Translations under genes and position numbers: made by a program | Notes under the pieces: model-generated | What the model saw: only the letters and a program-made list of their open reading frames with translations | The model's database searches: none | What the model was told of the DNA's origin: nothing | Shown here: positions 9,294 through 17,106 of the stretch, in pieces | How the letters are laid out: each line of letters opens with the position of its first letter | How positions within the stretch are numbered: the stretch's first letter is position 1 | Assembly: GCA_900473045.1 (NCBI GenBank) | Contig: UCKS01000007.1 | Coordinates: 191,122-255,121 of the forward strand | Reading direction: 5' to 3' | Length of the DNA stretch: 64,000 bases | Source: Hyphomicrobiales bacterium | GTDB taxonomy: Bacteria; Pseudomonadota; Alphaproteobacteria; Rhizobiales; Rhizobiaceae

Positions 9294-9726
9294 ACCACCG
9301 GTTCTCTATCATCAACGTCAAAGACCACCGGTCAGAATTGGCCGGTGGTAACCACGCATCAGACTTCTGAACATGAATTATGCTCGCTTTAAGTGCGCGA
9401 TTTCTTAGCTTTGGTCGAGACGCTACAACGTCTGAAAGTTGCGAAAGCAGTCTTCGCAACTCGGACCGCAGAATGGGGATCGGATTGACTGACCGAGCGG
9501 GTAGTGTGGAAAGCCGACTAGGCCAGGGCAACTGCAATGCCGATCCGAACATCATTACAATCTTTTTTTGATCCGCCTGGGCTCCGCTCACAAACCGGGC
9601 CTGGAGCTCGCGCTGAGCGCAACGATATTCATTGGCGAGACCGAGCGACCCCAATATCAACCTGAAGCCGCTCCTGTCCCTATATTCCGCAATCATGCCA
9701 TTTTTGAAGCGGAATGTGCCCACCTG
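9294..9726. other. 433-base gene-free stretch with a possible gene remnant
   Basis: Beyond the hairpin no convincing gene is seen. On the minus strand, directly behind the SDR stop (about 9640-9723), the translation begins VGTFRFKNGMIAEYRDRSG. This resembles the C-terminal strand of NTF2/SnoaL-like proteins (xxFRFxDGKIxxYRDYFD), then loses similarity. It may be the tail of a decayed gene once linked to the SDR. The frame stays open to 9286 without recognisable content. Confidence 0.35.
9324..9349 (+). terminator. hairpin after ribBA
   Basis: ACCACCGG (9324-9331) and CCGGTGGT (9342-9349) form a perfect 8-bp stem, 30 bases beyond the ribBA stop. No T-tract follows, so it is a hairpin of uncertain termination strength. 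Confidence 0.45.
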
Positions 9727-10476
9727 TCAGATCTGCGCCAACCCGCCATCGACAAACAGCTCGACACCATTGACAAAGCTCGACGCATCCGACGCGAGGA
9801 ACACCGCTGCTTTGGCGATCTCGTCAGGCTCGCCGACACGGCCCAGTGGAACATTGACTGCGACACTATCAAGAAGTGCCTGCTCGTGTTCCGGAGGAGC
9901 CAGCGACAAAAGCGCGGGCGTTCTGGTCGGCCCAGGGCTCAGCACGTTGACCCGGACGCCCTTGCCCTTCAGGTCGAGAATCCAGCTCCGAGCGAGACAA
10001 CGGATCGCCGCCTTTGTTGCGCTGTGGACGCTGAGGGAGGCCACTCCCTTGACTGAGATCGACGATCCCGTCAGGATCACTGCGGATCCTTGCGACAGGA
10101 GTGGCAGGGCCGTCTGCACGGTGAAGATCGTCCCCTTTACATTGACGCCGAACCCCTGATCGAATTGCTCTTCGGTGATTTCTCCAAGTGGCGCAAACAC
10201 TCCGCTGGCTGCATTCGCAACCACGATGTCCACGCGGCCGTGGCGATTCCGGACGAAATCATAGAGCGCTTGCACATCGGCGAGTTTCGAGACATCGGCC
10301 TGAACAGCGTCGACATCGCCACCAATACTTGCGACCGCCGCGTCAAGTTCTGACTTGCGGCGACCCGCGATCACGACAGAGGCGCCCTCGGATGCAAACC
10401 GCTTTGCTATAGCGAGCCCAATCCCGGAACTACCACCAGTGATGACGGCGACTTTGCCATCAAGAACTTTTGCCAT
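9727..10476 (-). CDS. SDR family oxidoreductase with His in place of the catalytic Tyr
   Basis: This is a 249-residue classical short-chain dehydrogenase. The NAD(P) site GGSSGIG is at 14-20, the structural motif NAA lies near 88-90, the catalytic Ser is at 138/139, and the C-terminus ends NGVELFVDGGLAQI. The usual YxxxK reads HSATK (His151, Lys155), so the proton-relay tyrosine is missing. The codon is CAC on the coding strand. It is divergently arranged with a TetR regulator, and a 29-base palindrome lies between them, so this gene is probably its regulated target. The substrate is unknown; catalysis may be altered or lost. Confidence 0.88.
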   Translation of the reverse strand: MAKVLDGKVAVITGGSSGIGLAIAKRFASEGASVVIAGRRKSELDAAVASIGGDVDAVQADVSKLADVQALYDFVRNRHGRVDIVVANAASGVFAPLGEITEEQFDQGFGVNVKGTIFTVQTALPLLSQGSAVILTGSSISVKGVASLSVHSATKAAIRCLARSWILDLKGKGVRVNVLSPGPTRTPALLSLAPPEHEQALLDSVAVNVPLGRVGEPDEIAKAAVFLASDASSFVNGVELFVDGGLAQI

Positions 10477-10583
10477 TTTCTTCCAATCCTTTGCGTTATT
10501 TGGGTCGAACGGCTCGAGGCTTGCGCCTGTTTGCCTGCCCTTTTCGTGTTGGACCTATCTCGCTTTCAATAACAAGCGTTACG

Positions 10584-10612
10584 ATAACGATCGTTACCGT
10601 AACGATCGTTAT
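10584..10612. promoter_or_regulatory. TetR-type operator: perfect 14-bp inverted repeat
   Basis: ATAACGATCGTTAC (10584-10597), one central base, then GTAACGATCGTTAT (10599-10612). Each arm itself contains the 10-base palindrome AACGATCGTT, repeated with a 15-base period. It lies in the 212-base gap between the divergent SDR and TetR genes, the classic place for an autoregulatory TetR operator controlling both promoters. Confidence 0.8.
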
Positions 10613-10688
10613 TGCATCTGGACACGAGGCGGCAAGCATTTTATAACGGGCGGTACTGAATCAATAAGAGGTGGGTTGGAACGCCGGT

Positions 10689-11306
10689 ATGGGACGTCAC
10701 CGTGAGTTTGATACCGAGTCGGCGCTCGAAGCCGCTTTGTCCGTATTCTGGAAGAAAGGCTATAAAGGCGCCTCTTTTGGCGACCTCTCGGAGGCCATGA
10801 AAGTTGCCAGACCAGGGATCTATGCTGCATTCGGCAACAAGGAGGCCCTGTTTCTTCGCGCGCTCAACCTCTACATCACGAAATACATGGGCTTCATGAC
10901 CGAAGCCCTGGAGGAACCCACCTCTTTTCAAGTCGTCGAGCGCATACTTTGCGGTTCGGCTGATATCCAGACGATGATTTCATCCACTCAAGGCTGCATG
11001 GGCACCAATGATGTCTTGGCCGGCTCGGAAGACGATCCCATCAAACGCGCGTTGTTACGATGGCGGGCAGAGATGGAGACTGCCTTGCACAAGCGGCTTG
11101 AGCTGGCGAAGGATCAGGGAGACCTTCCAGCTTCCGCCAATGCAGGCGGCCTCGCCCGTTTCGTTATGACCCTGACGCAGGGAATGGCAGTCGATGCCAA
11201 AGCCGGAGCAACGAGGGACGCCCTGTACGAAGTCGTTGATCATGCCTTGGCGACATGGCCGGGGCGCCGCGTCGATCGTTCACTGGTCTCGGACAACGTA
11301 GCCTGA
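10689..11306 (+). CDS. TetR/AcrR family transcriptional regulator
   Basis: This 205-residue repressor has an N-terminal HTH (about 10-55: GRHREFDTESALEAALSVFW, then SFGDLSEAMKVARPGIYAAF) ending in the usual FGNKEALF. The ligand-binding C-terminal domain has no close hint of ligand. An in-frame upstream start at 10671 exists, but ATG 10689 gives the family-typical MGRxREFD. It is divergent from the SDR gene across a strong palindrome. It is clearly paralogous to the TetR at 24251, including GRPR/GRHR, FWxKGY and IYAAFGNK-type segments. Confidence 0.88.
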   Translation: MGRHREFDTESALEAALSVFWKKGYKGASFGDLSEAMKVARPGIYAAFGNKEALFLRALNLYITKYMGFMTEALEEPTSFQVVERILCGSADIQTMISSTQGCMGTNDVLAGSEDDPIKRALLRWRAEMETALHKRLELAKDQGDLPASANAGGLARFVMTLTQGMAVDAKAGATRDALYEVVDHALATWPGRRVDRSLVSDNVA

Positions 11307-11683
11307 ATTCGCCGCTGCCGGCGTATGGACTTCGTGTGGGATATGGAAGTTCGTGACGGCTTGTCGCCGGTGCGAGCGGTTTTGTACGACAAGCAGAATT
11401 GTTAGCCCTGAAAGTGAAGGGATATCTATCGCAAAATTGCCGATTAAAGTTTCGGTTTTGTGGCCGGCTTTTGCAACAGCGGGGCGACATCTTCAACCAC
11501 CATGTTATGAAGGTCCTCTTTCCTACAAAGAAGTTCACCATCATCCTATTCATAAGGGTCATCTGAACCGACTTCTACAGCCGTGAGGTGAACCGCTCGA
11601 TCCGCCACATCGATTTGGCTCGAGGCCTGGAACTCCGAAAAAATCAGGGCATAGTTGCCAAGGCGCTGGAGGGATGCTCGAAA
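11307..11683. other. 377-base stretch without a recognised gene
   Basis: Frames stay open here (for example GTG 11588 in frame with the acetyltransferase), but none shows family-like sequence. I see no convincing terminator for the tetR gene. The stretch should contain the promoter and ribosome site of the acetyltransferase; GGAGGG lies near 11669-11674. Confidence 0.4.
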
Positions 11684-12328
11684 ATGGCCGTTTTGCAGAC
11701 GACGCGACTGACGCTCAGTCCTTGCACACCAAGTGACTGCGCTGATTTCATCAACCTTGAGCGTGATCCTGAGGTCATGCGTTTTCTAAACGGTGGCCAC
11801 GCGGTTGATCGTGAGACGATAGGTGCGGATGCGACGTTCCTCATGCCAAGAGGAACGGAGCCCTACATTTGGACGGCACGCCGTACGGTGAACGGTGCGT
11901 TCGTCGGCTGGTTCTGTCTGTGGCCCGAGAGCGAGGGCTTGGCCGAACTCGGATATCGCCTGCGCCGGATGGATTGGGGCCAGGGGCTGGCTTCGGAGGG
12001 CGCGCTGGCTCTCGTCAACTGGGGCTTTGCAAGCGGCCAGTACGATAAGATCGCGGCAACGACGATGGCAATCAACCTCGGATCGCGCCGTGTCATGGAA
12101 AAGATCGGCCTGAGCTACGCACGCACAGTCATGTACGACGGACCGGATCCTATTCCTGGCAGTGAGCATGGCGAAGTCTGGTACGAGTTGACGCGCGCGC
12201 AATGGACGAGGCGCCAACTCGCCGAGATCGAGGCCGGACTTGCCGAAGCCGACCGGGGAGAGTTTGCCAGTGCCGAAGCGCTTGCGACTGTGGTCGCAAA
12301 ATACGTCAAGCCCGATCGGCCGGCATGA
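11684..12328 (+). CDS. GNAT family N-acetyltransferase (RimJ/RimL-like)
   Basis: This 214-residue protein begins MAVLQTTRLTLSPCTPSD, the standard first strand of RimJ/RimL-type acetyltransferases. Motif A lies around 110-135 (AELGYRLRRMDWGQGLASEG, the acetyl-CoA pyrophosphate loop). ATTMAINLGSRRVMEKIGL, the typical Asn-x-x-S-x-x-V/L-x-E-K-x-G-F/L segment, follows. The C-terminal tail of about 45 residues is helical and not part of the fold. ATG 11684 is chosen over GTG 11588 because GGAGGG lies upstream and the extension is not family-like. The acceptor substrate is unknown. Confidence 0.87.
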   Translation: MAVLQTTRLTLSPCTPSDCADFINLERDPEVMRFLNGGHAVDRETIGADATFLMPRGTEPYIWTARRTVNGAFVGWFCLWPESEGLAELGYRLRRMDWGQGLASEGALALVNWGFASGQYDKIAATTMAINLGSRRVMEKIGLSYARTVMYDGPDPIPGSEHGEVWYELTRAQWTRRQLAEIEAGLAEADRGEFASAEALATVVAKYVKPDRPA

Positions 12329-12571
12329 GCGGAAGGTCGATCCGCTGGACGGAACGCGCGGTCAGGCGGGTTGGCGAGATTGGCCGTTAGCACTTCAGCA
12401 GGCTACCGACAGCTTCATTTTCTTGTAGCGCGCAAAATTGAATGGCATTGCGCGCAACTTTATTTGGCAACAGTTTCTGAGCTAGGCCCGCTGCCGGCGC
12501 GGCGCACGGTTTCCCGATGTGATGCATCCTTTTCCGAAAAGACACCTCTAATCGATGGAAGCTAAGTGCAA

Positions 12572-13585
12572 TTAACTTTCCCGATCATCGACAAATCCCA
12601 GTTGGGGGTTCTTTTTAACCAATCGAACGTCATCATCACCGGCGTACCTCAAGAGAGATTTGTTCAATGCCCGAAAAGCTTCCTCCTCATTGTTCGGTAC
12701 AATACTCGCCAGCGCCTGCCCTGATGTAGTCAACACGTTGACGTTTATCTTCAAAACTCCATCCATGGTTCTGACATCATCGAAAGACAACTGAGAGGTA
12801 CCAATCCCTTGAAGATCGGACGCTTCCCGCACAACGACACCAAAACTGTCATTCCGCAGCATCCACCATCGACTGCCGTCGCCTCTTGTAGTTGTGGCAA
12901 AATCGATCGACCGCGGAATTTCCTCATCGCGGATCAATCCAGCGTCACTTAGTACCTCCAACTCGACGGAGGTTAGGTCATGAGAGATTGCAGGAGCCCA
13001 TGAGCCTATGCGAGTCTTGCAGAAACGCTCAAACAAGATTGCCACCTGCGCCTCTAACTCATCGACAATTCTGAGGATCTTGGGGGAAAATGTGCCAGGC
13101 CTGCGTATCTCGGACGCGAGCACACGCGCCCACCTTTCACGCAATTGCTCGGAAGTGGCGCCACCGGCATAGTGTTCCCATCTGTTCAGCAAATCCTCGT
13201 CTAGGGTATCCGGATCGTTCGCTTCAGTCTCTGAAGGCACCGCCGTGGACAATTTTAGTTCTTCGGCGACAAGAGCAAGAGTGGCAGTTGTATTTTCAAA
13301 CTGACTACTCATTCGGCCGTAGATTGCCAGCGCTCGTTGAGCCTGGTCTGGATCGCTCATGATATGGGCTGCGATCGTCGCAGTGGCCGCCTCTATCAAG
13401 GCCACATGACTTTTCGTAAGTGCCCTTTTGACCTCTATCTCTTCTGCCGTAGCCAAGCCAGCGCGGTCTGCTTTCGCACCAAAGTACCTGTCCCATGCCG
13501 AGAAAAAGCGACTTTTGACGTTCAAGCTGCCTTGCTGGCCGTCCCAGCCAACACTCACCCCAACTTCCCTGTCATCATCCACCAT
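12572..13585 (-). CDS. DUF2806-like protein of unknown function
   Basis: The 337-residue product is acidic and largely helical and resembles the DUF2806 family, whose function is not known. Recognisable parts are KRALTKSHVALIEAATATIA at about 50-70, the LLNRWEHYAGGATSEQLRERWARVLASEI block at about 145-175, and PGTFSPKILRIVDEL just after. No signal peptide or membrane segment is seen. ATG 13585 is chosen because GGAG sits seven bases upstream; the frame stays open to 13723. The gene is alone, with richer A/T content and less biased codon use than its neighbours and a palindromic repeat behind its start. Both point to acquisition. The family call is from memory of conserved blocks. Confidence 0.68.
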   Translation of the reverse strand: MVDDDREVGVSVGWDGQQGSLNVKSRFFSAWDRYFGAKADRAGLATAEEIEVKRALTKSHVALIEAATATIAAHIMSDPDQAQRALAIYGRMSSQFENTTATLALVAEELKLSTAVPSETEANDPDTLDEDLLNRWEHYAGGATSEQLRERWARVLASEIRRPGTFSPKILRIVDELEAQVAILFERFCKTRIGSWAPAISHDLTSVELEVLSDAGLIRDEEIPRSIDFATTTRGDGSRWWMLRNDSFGVVVREASDLQGIGTSQLSFDDVRTMDGVLKINVNVLTTSGQALASIVPNNEEEAFRALNKSLLRYAGDDDVRLVKKNPQLGFVDDRES

Positions 13586-13687
13586 TACGTTCTCCGAATT
13601 GGAACAGACGCATACCAAATCCCCGTCATCCCTGTGCCTGTCACAAGGATCAAGCCAGCTCAAGTCTTTGAGCTGAAATAGTCTTTT

Positions 13688-13741
13688 GACCCGACGGAGG
13701 TCGGGTCTCTGGATCCCCGCCACAAGGGCGAGGATGACGGA
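13688..13741. repeat. palindromic intergenic repeat (rhizobial/alphaproteobacterial type)
   Basis: Two adjacent hairpins: GACCCGAC-ggag-GTCGGGTC (13688-13707), and ATCCCCGCC pairing imperfectly with GGGCGAGGAT (about 13712-13734), followed by GACGG. The GGATCCCCGCC...GAGGATGACG wording is that of the dispersed palindromic elements common in alphaproteobacterial intergenic DNA. It marks the border of the DUF2806 island. Confidence 0.6.
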
Positions 13742-13856
13742 GCGTGTTGACGACCTTTGCGGATTAACACTCTCGGAGTGCCTCCGCAGTGTATTAGACC
13801 GACATGATCAAGCGCTGATGCCATGCTTGGCGAATGAGCGAAAAGCACAAGCTGCC

Positions 13857-15047
13857 CTAACCGTCCCACCCCACCAGAAACACCACCCGCTCTACCCCCG
13901 CGAACTTTGCCACGCGGGCCAACTCCGCCTCCAGCCGCTCCATCCGGCCCGAGGATGAGCGGACGCCCTTTTCCCACCAGAGCCGCTTGACGTTCAGCGA
14001 GCCGGTCTTGCGCTCCGCCTTCATGTCGATGCGGCCGACGATGCGGTCGCCTTCGAGCAGCGGGAAGACGTAATAGCCGTATTCCCGTTTCGGCTCGGGC
14101 ACGAAGATTTCGATGCGGTAGTAGAAGCCGAACAGGCGTTCGGTGCGGTTGCGGTCGCGGATCAGCGGATCGAACGGGCTGAGCACCCGAAGACGCGCCG
14201 GCGGATCGACGAGGTCGCCGAGATTGTCGGGGAAGCCGGTGAAGGCATAGGACAGGCGCGGTCTGTCGCCATCGGCAGGCTCGATCATCACCTCGCAGAG
14301 TTCATCGCGATGATCGCTGACCCAGGCCTTGGCTTCCTCCGGCGAGATCAACGCGAAAAAGGCCGAGAGTTCGCCGTGCGTGGCAAAACCGAGCCGGGTC
14401 AGTGCCGCACGGCAGCACCAGTCGACGAACTCCTCGTGACTGACATCCGGCTCGTGATGATGACCGGGGATGACCCGCTCGGTCAGATCGTAGACTTTTT
14501 GGAAATTATCCCGCCGGGCGATCGCCACCTTGCCGGTGCGCCAGAGATATTCAAGCGCCGTCTTGGACGGATGCCAGTTCCACCAACCGCCGGATACCCT
14601 GCCCTCGAACTTGAAATCGCGCGCCATGACGGCGCCTTCGGCGTGAATTTTCGCGTAGATTTCGTCGAAAGCCTCTTCGAAACCCTCCTCGCGCCATTTG
14701 CGCCAGCGCTCGATGATGGTTTCGCCTTCGCGCCGGAATCGGTGTTTCCAGTAGACGAAGAAACGGCTCGGGATGATCGAGGCGTCATGCGTCCAGTGTT
14801 CGAACAGCGCACCGTCCTTTTCCAGAAGCTCGGTCAGGTGTTCGCGCCTGTAGGTCTGGTTGCGCGAGAACAGGATCTGGTGATGGGCGCGCTCGACGGT
14901 CGAGATACTGTCCACCTGGACAAAGCCGATCTCGTGGATGAGATCGAGCAGCCCCTGCTTGCCGAGCGCCCGGTTGGGGGCTGCGGCCAGGCCCTGCTTG
15001 TTGAGAAAGATGCGCCGGGCATCGCGGTTGGAAACGAGAATCGCCAT
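13857..15047 (-). CDS. winged-helix DNA glycosylase, YcaQ/AlkX-like
   Basis: This 396-residue member of the HTH_42 family includes E. coli YcaQ, a glycosylase that unhooks DNA interstrand crosslinks. The start region MAILVSNRDARRIFLNKQGL and GFVQVDSISTVERAHH at about 42-57 carry the presumed catalytic Gln-x-Asp (Q44-V-D46). WTHDASIIP and the C-terminal VGRIDMKAERKTGSLNVKRL are other family blocks. ATG 15047 is the first family-like start; the frame is open further to 15116. It is divergent from bioM across 112 bases. A DNA-repair role is inferred from the family only. Confidence 0.85.
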   Translation of the reverse strand: MAILVSNRDARRIFLNKQGLAAAPNRALGKQGLLDLIHEIGFVQVDSISTVERAHHQILFSRNQTYRREHLTELLEKDGALFEHWTHDASIIPSRFFVYWKHRFRREGETIIERWRKWREEGFEEAFDEIYAKIHAEGAVMARDFKFEGRVSGGWWNWHPSKTALEYLWRTGKVAIARRDNFQKVYDLTERVIPGHHHEPDVSHEEFVDWCCRAALTRLGFATHGELSAFFALISPEEAKAWVSDHRDELCEVMIEPADGDRPRLSYAFTGFPDNLGDLVDPPARLRVLSPFDPLIRDRNRTERLFGFYYRIEIFVPEPKREYGYYVFPLLEGDRIVGRIDMKAERKTGSLNVKRLWWEKGVRSSSGRMERLEAELARVAKFAGVERVVFLVGWDG

Positions 15048-15159
15048 CTGACAATCTAGGCAAATGTTCACACTTTGTTCAAGCCAAAACCGGAGCCTAT
15101 TTCCATCCGCAAACAAATCGTCCTATAGAGCCTCGACATTCGAACGCGGGGGACGCGGA

Positions 15160-15840
15160 TTGGACATACGCTTTTCCGGCGCATCAGTGAGATATGGCGA
15201 GCGCACGGTTCTTCAGCCGCTGACACTGTCGCTGACCGAGCGGCGCATTGGCATTATCGGACTGAACGGTTCCGGCAAGACGACGTTCGCGCGGCTGATC
15301 AACGGACTGGTCAAGCCGACCACCGGCACCGTGACGGTCAACGGTCTCGATACCGTAGAGGACGCCAGTGCGACGCTGGCTGAGGCCGGTTTCATCTTCC
15401 AGAACCCGCAGCACCAGATCATCATGCCGATCGTGCATGAGGATATCGCCTTCGGGCTGAAGAACTGTGGGCTGAAAGCGGACGAGATCGAGCGCCGGAC
15501 CGCCGCCGTGCTCGAACGCTTCGGCATCGCGCATCTGGCGAAGCGCCGCGTGCACGAGCTTTCCGGCGGCGAGACGCAGCTGGTCGCCATTGCCAGCGTG
15601 CTGGTCACCGGCCCCGGCATTCTCATCCTTGACGAGCCGACCAATCAGCTGGACCTGAAAAACCGGCGGCTGGTGGAAAACACCATTGCCGGGCTTGGCG
15701 AGCACACCATCGTCATCAGCCACGACCTGCCGCTGATCGAACGTTTCGACCGGGTGATCCTGTTCCATGATGGCAGGCTTGTTGCCGACGGTCCGGCGTC
15801 TGAAAGCATCCGCGCCTATCATGCGGTGGCCGGATGCTGA
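15160..15840 (+). CDS. bioM: biotin ECF transporter ATPase BioM
   Basis: This 226-residue energy-coupling-factor ATPase powers biotin uptake with BioN and BioY at the inner membrane. Walker A is GLNGSGKTT at about 40-48. The ECF-type Q-loop is FIFQNPQHQIIMP, the signature is LSGGETQLVAIAS, Walker B is ILILDEPTNQLD and the switch is ISHD. The start is TTG 15160 with GGGGGA upstream. The ORF extends to 15064, but the extra residues overlap the region upstream of the divergent glycosylase and lack ABC similarity. It overlaps bioN by seven bases. Confidence 0.93.
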   Translation: MDIRFSGASVRYGERTVLQPLTLSLTERRIGIIGLNGSGKTTFARLINGLVKPTTGTVTVNGLDTVEDASATLAEAGFIFQNPQHQIIMPIVHEDIAFGLKNCGLKADEIERRTAAVLERFGIAHLAKRRVHELSGGETQLVAIASVLVTGPGILILDEPTNQLDLKNRRLVENTIAGLGEHTIVISHDLPLIERFDRVILFHDGRLVADGPASESIRAYHAVAGC

Positions 15841-16454
15841 ACGGGCTGAATATCGAGGGCACGACGCCGCTGCACCGGATGTCCGTGCGGGCAAAGCTGG
15901 CCATTCTGCTGATCTGCGGGCTGGGACTTTATGCCGTGTCGTCCCTTTATGTTCTGATCCCCGCCTTCATCATCGCCGCTTTGATCTATTTCACCACGGG
16001 CCTTTCCTTTCGCGAGGGCGTGTCGCGCCTGAAGCCCATCCTGTTCACCATCCTCATTCTGCTGATCGCCACTGCCTATCTCACCTCGACGCGCGCGGCG
16101 GCCGAGAGCTTCTTCCGGCTGATGGCGATCGTGCTGTTTGCCGGCGCTGTGACCGCGACGACGGCGACCGGCGCCTTCATCGACGAAATCACCCGGCTGC
16201 TGCAGCCGCTTGACCGGCTCGGTCTGGTGCGGGCCGCCGATGTCGGGCTCGCCTTCGGGCTGGTTTTGCGCTTCGTGCCGGATATCTTCAACCACTACCA
16301 GTCGATCCGCGAAGCACACCGGGCACGCGGACTGAAGGTCAGGCCGTTGACGATCCTTGCGCCGTTGATCATCCTGACGCTGAAGGACGCCGATACGATC
16401 GCTATGGCGATCGACGCACGCGGTTTCCGGCGGCCGCGCGAAAGGCTTCGTTGA
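15834..16454 (+). CDS. bioN: biotin ECF transporter transmembrane component BioN
   Basis: A 206-residue EcfT/CbiQ-type membrane coupling protein. Hydrophobic segments lie at about 20-60, 70-90 and 95-115. The cytoplasmic coupling helices carry the two EcfT signatures EAHRARGL and AIDARGFRRP, which dock on the ATPase. The start ATG overlaps the bioM stop (ATGCTGA), implying translational coupling. It is about 60 residues shorter than general EcfT proteins, as is typical for dedicated BioN. Confidence 0.92.
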   Translation: MLNGLNIEGTTPLHRMSVRAKLAILLICGLGLYAVSSLYVLIPAFIIAALIYFTTGLSFREGVSRLKPILFTILILLIATAYLTSTRAAAESFFRLMAIVLFAGAVTATTATGAFIDEITRLLQPLDRLGLVRAADVGLAFGLVLRFVPDIFNHYQSIREAHRARGLKVRPLTILAPLIILTLKDADTIAMAIDARGFRRPRERLR

Positions 16455-16536
16455 TGGAACAACCATTCTCCCGTCTCTGTCCCGTTCCGCCCCTGGCCGA
16501 ACGCATGCGAAAACACCGATAGACAAAGGACCTGCC

Positions 16537-17100
16537 ATGACCACCAGAGACCTCGTTCTCATTGCCCTGTTCACCGCGATCATCGTCGTGCTCGGCCTCA
16601 TTCCGCCGGTGACGCTCGGCTTCATTCCGGTACCGATCACGGCCCAGTCGATGGGTGTGATGCTGGCGGGCTGCATCATCGGCGCCAGGCGCGGCGCGCT
16701 CGCCTATGTGCTTTTGGTCTTGCTGGTCGCCATCGGGCTTCCGGTTCTCGCCGGTGGCCGGGGCGGCCTTGCCATCATCCAGGGGCCGACCGGCGGCTTC
16801 GTGCTGGGCTGGATTGTCGCCACCTTCGTCACGGGCCTGATCGCCGAGCGGCTGGTCAAGGAAGGCCAGAGCGAGGTCAGGCAGTTCGCCGGGTTCTTCA
16901 TCGCCTCCGTCGTCGGCGGCATCGGCGTGCTCTATGTTATCGGCCTGCCGTGGGTGACCGCCGTCATGGGTACGCCACTGACAGAAGTGGCAAAAGGTTC
17001 GCTCGTCTTCATTCCGGGCGATATCGTCAAGGCGGTGATTGCAACGCTGGCGGCGCGTGCCGTTCTCGCCGGTTATCCGCTGCTGCACGCACGCGCCTGA
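16537..17100 (+). CDS. bioY: biotin transporter substrate-binding S component BioY
   Basis: This 187-residue hydrophobic protein has about six membrane helices and the BioY signatures GFIPVPITAQSMGVMLAG and GPTGGFVLGWIVATFVTG. It binds biotin and works alone at low capacity or with BioMN as a high-affinity pump. AAGGACC precedes ATG 16537. The gap to bioN is 82 bases, close enough for one transcript. No BioR-type TTATxxATAA box is obvious upstream of bioM. Confidence 0.94.
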   Translation: MTTRDLVLIALFTAIIVVLGLIPPVTLGFIPVPITAQSMGVMLAGCIIGARRGALAYVLLVLLVAIGLPVLAGGRGGLAIIQGPTGGFVLGWIVATFVTGLIAERLVKEGQSEVRQFAGFFIASVVGGIGVLYVIGLPWVTAVMGTPLTEVAKGSLVFIPGDIVKAVIATLAARAVLAGYPLLHARA

Positions 17101-17106
17101 GCGTCT

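Noticed and set aside
12329-13856. Prophage or integrated element around the DUF2806-like gene
   Set aside because: No integrase, att-like repeats, tRNA target or phage genes are present; only one gene and a common palindrome.
15048-15159. BioR operator upstream of bioM
   Set aside because: I looked for a TTATxxATAA-type box. Only TCCTATAGAG near 15120 is vaguely similar and lacks symmetry.
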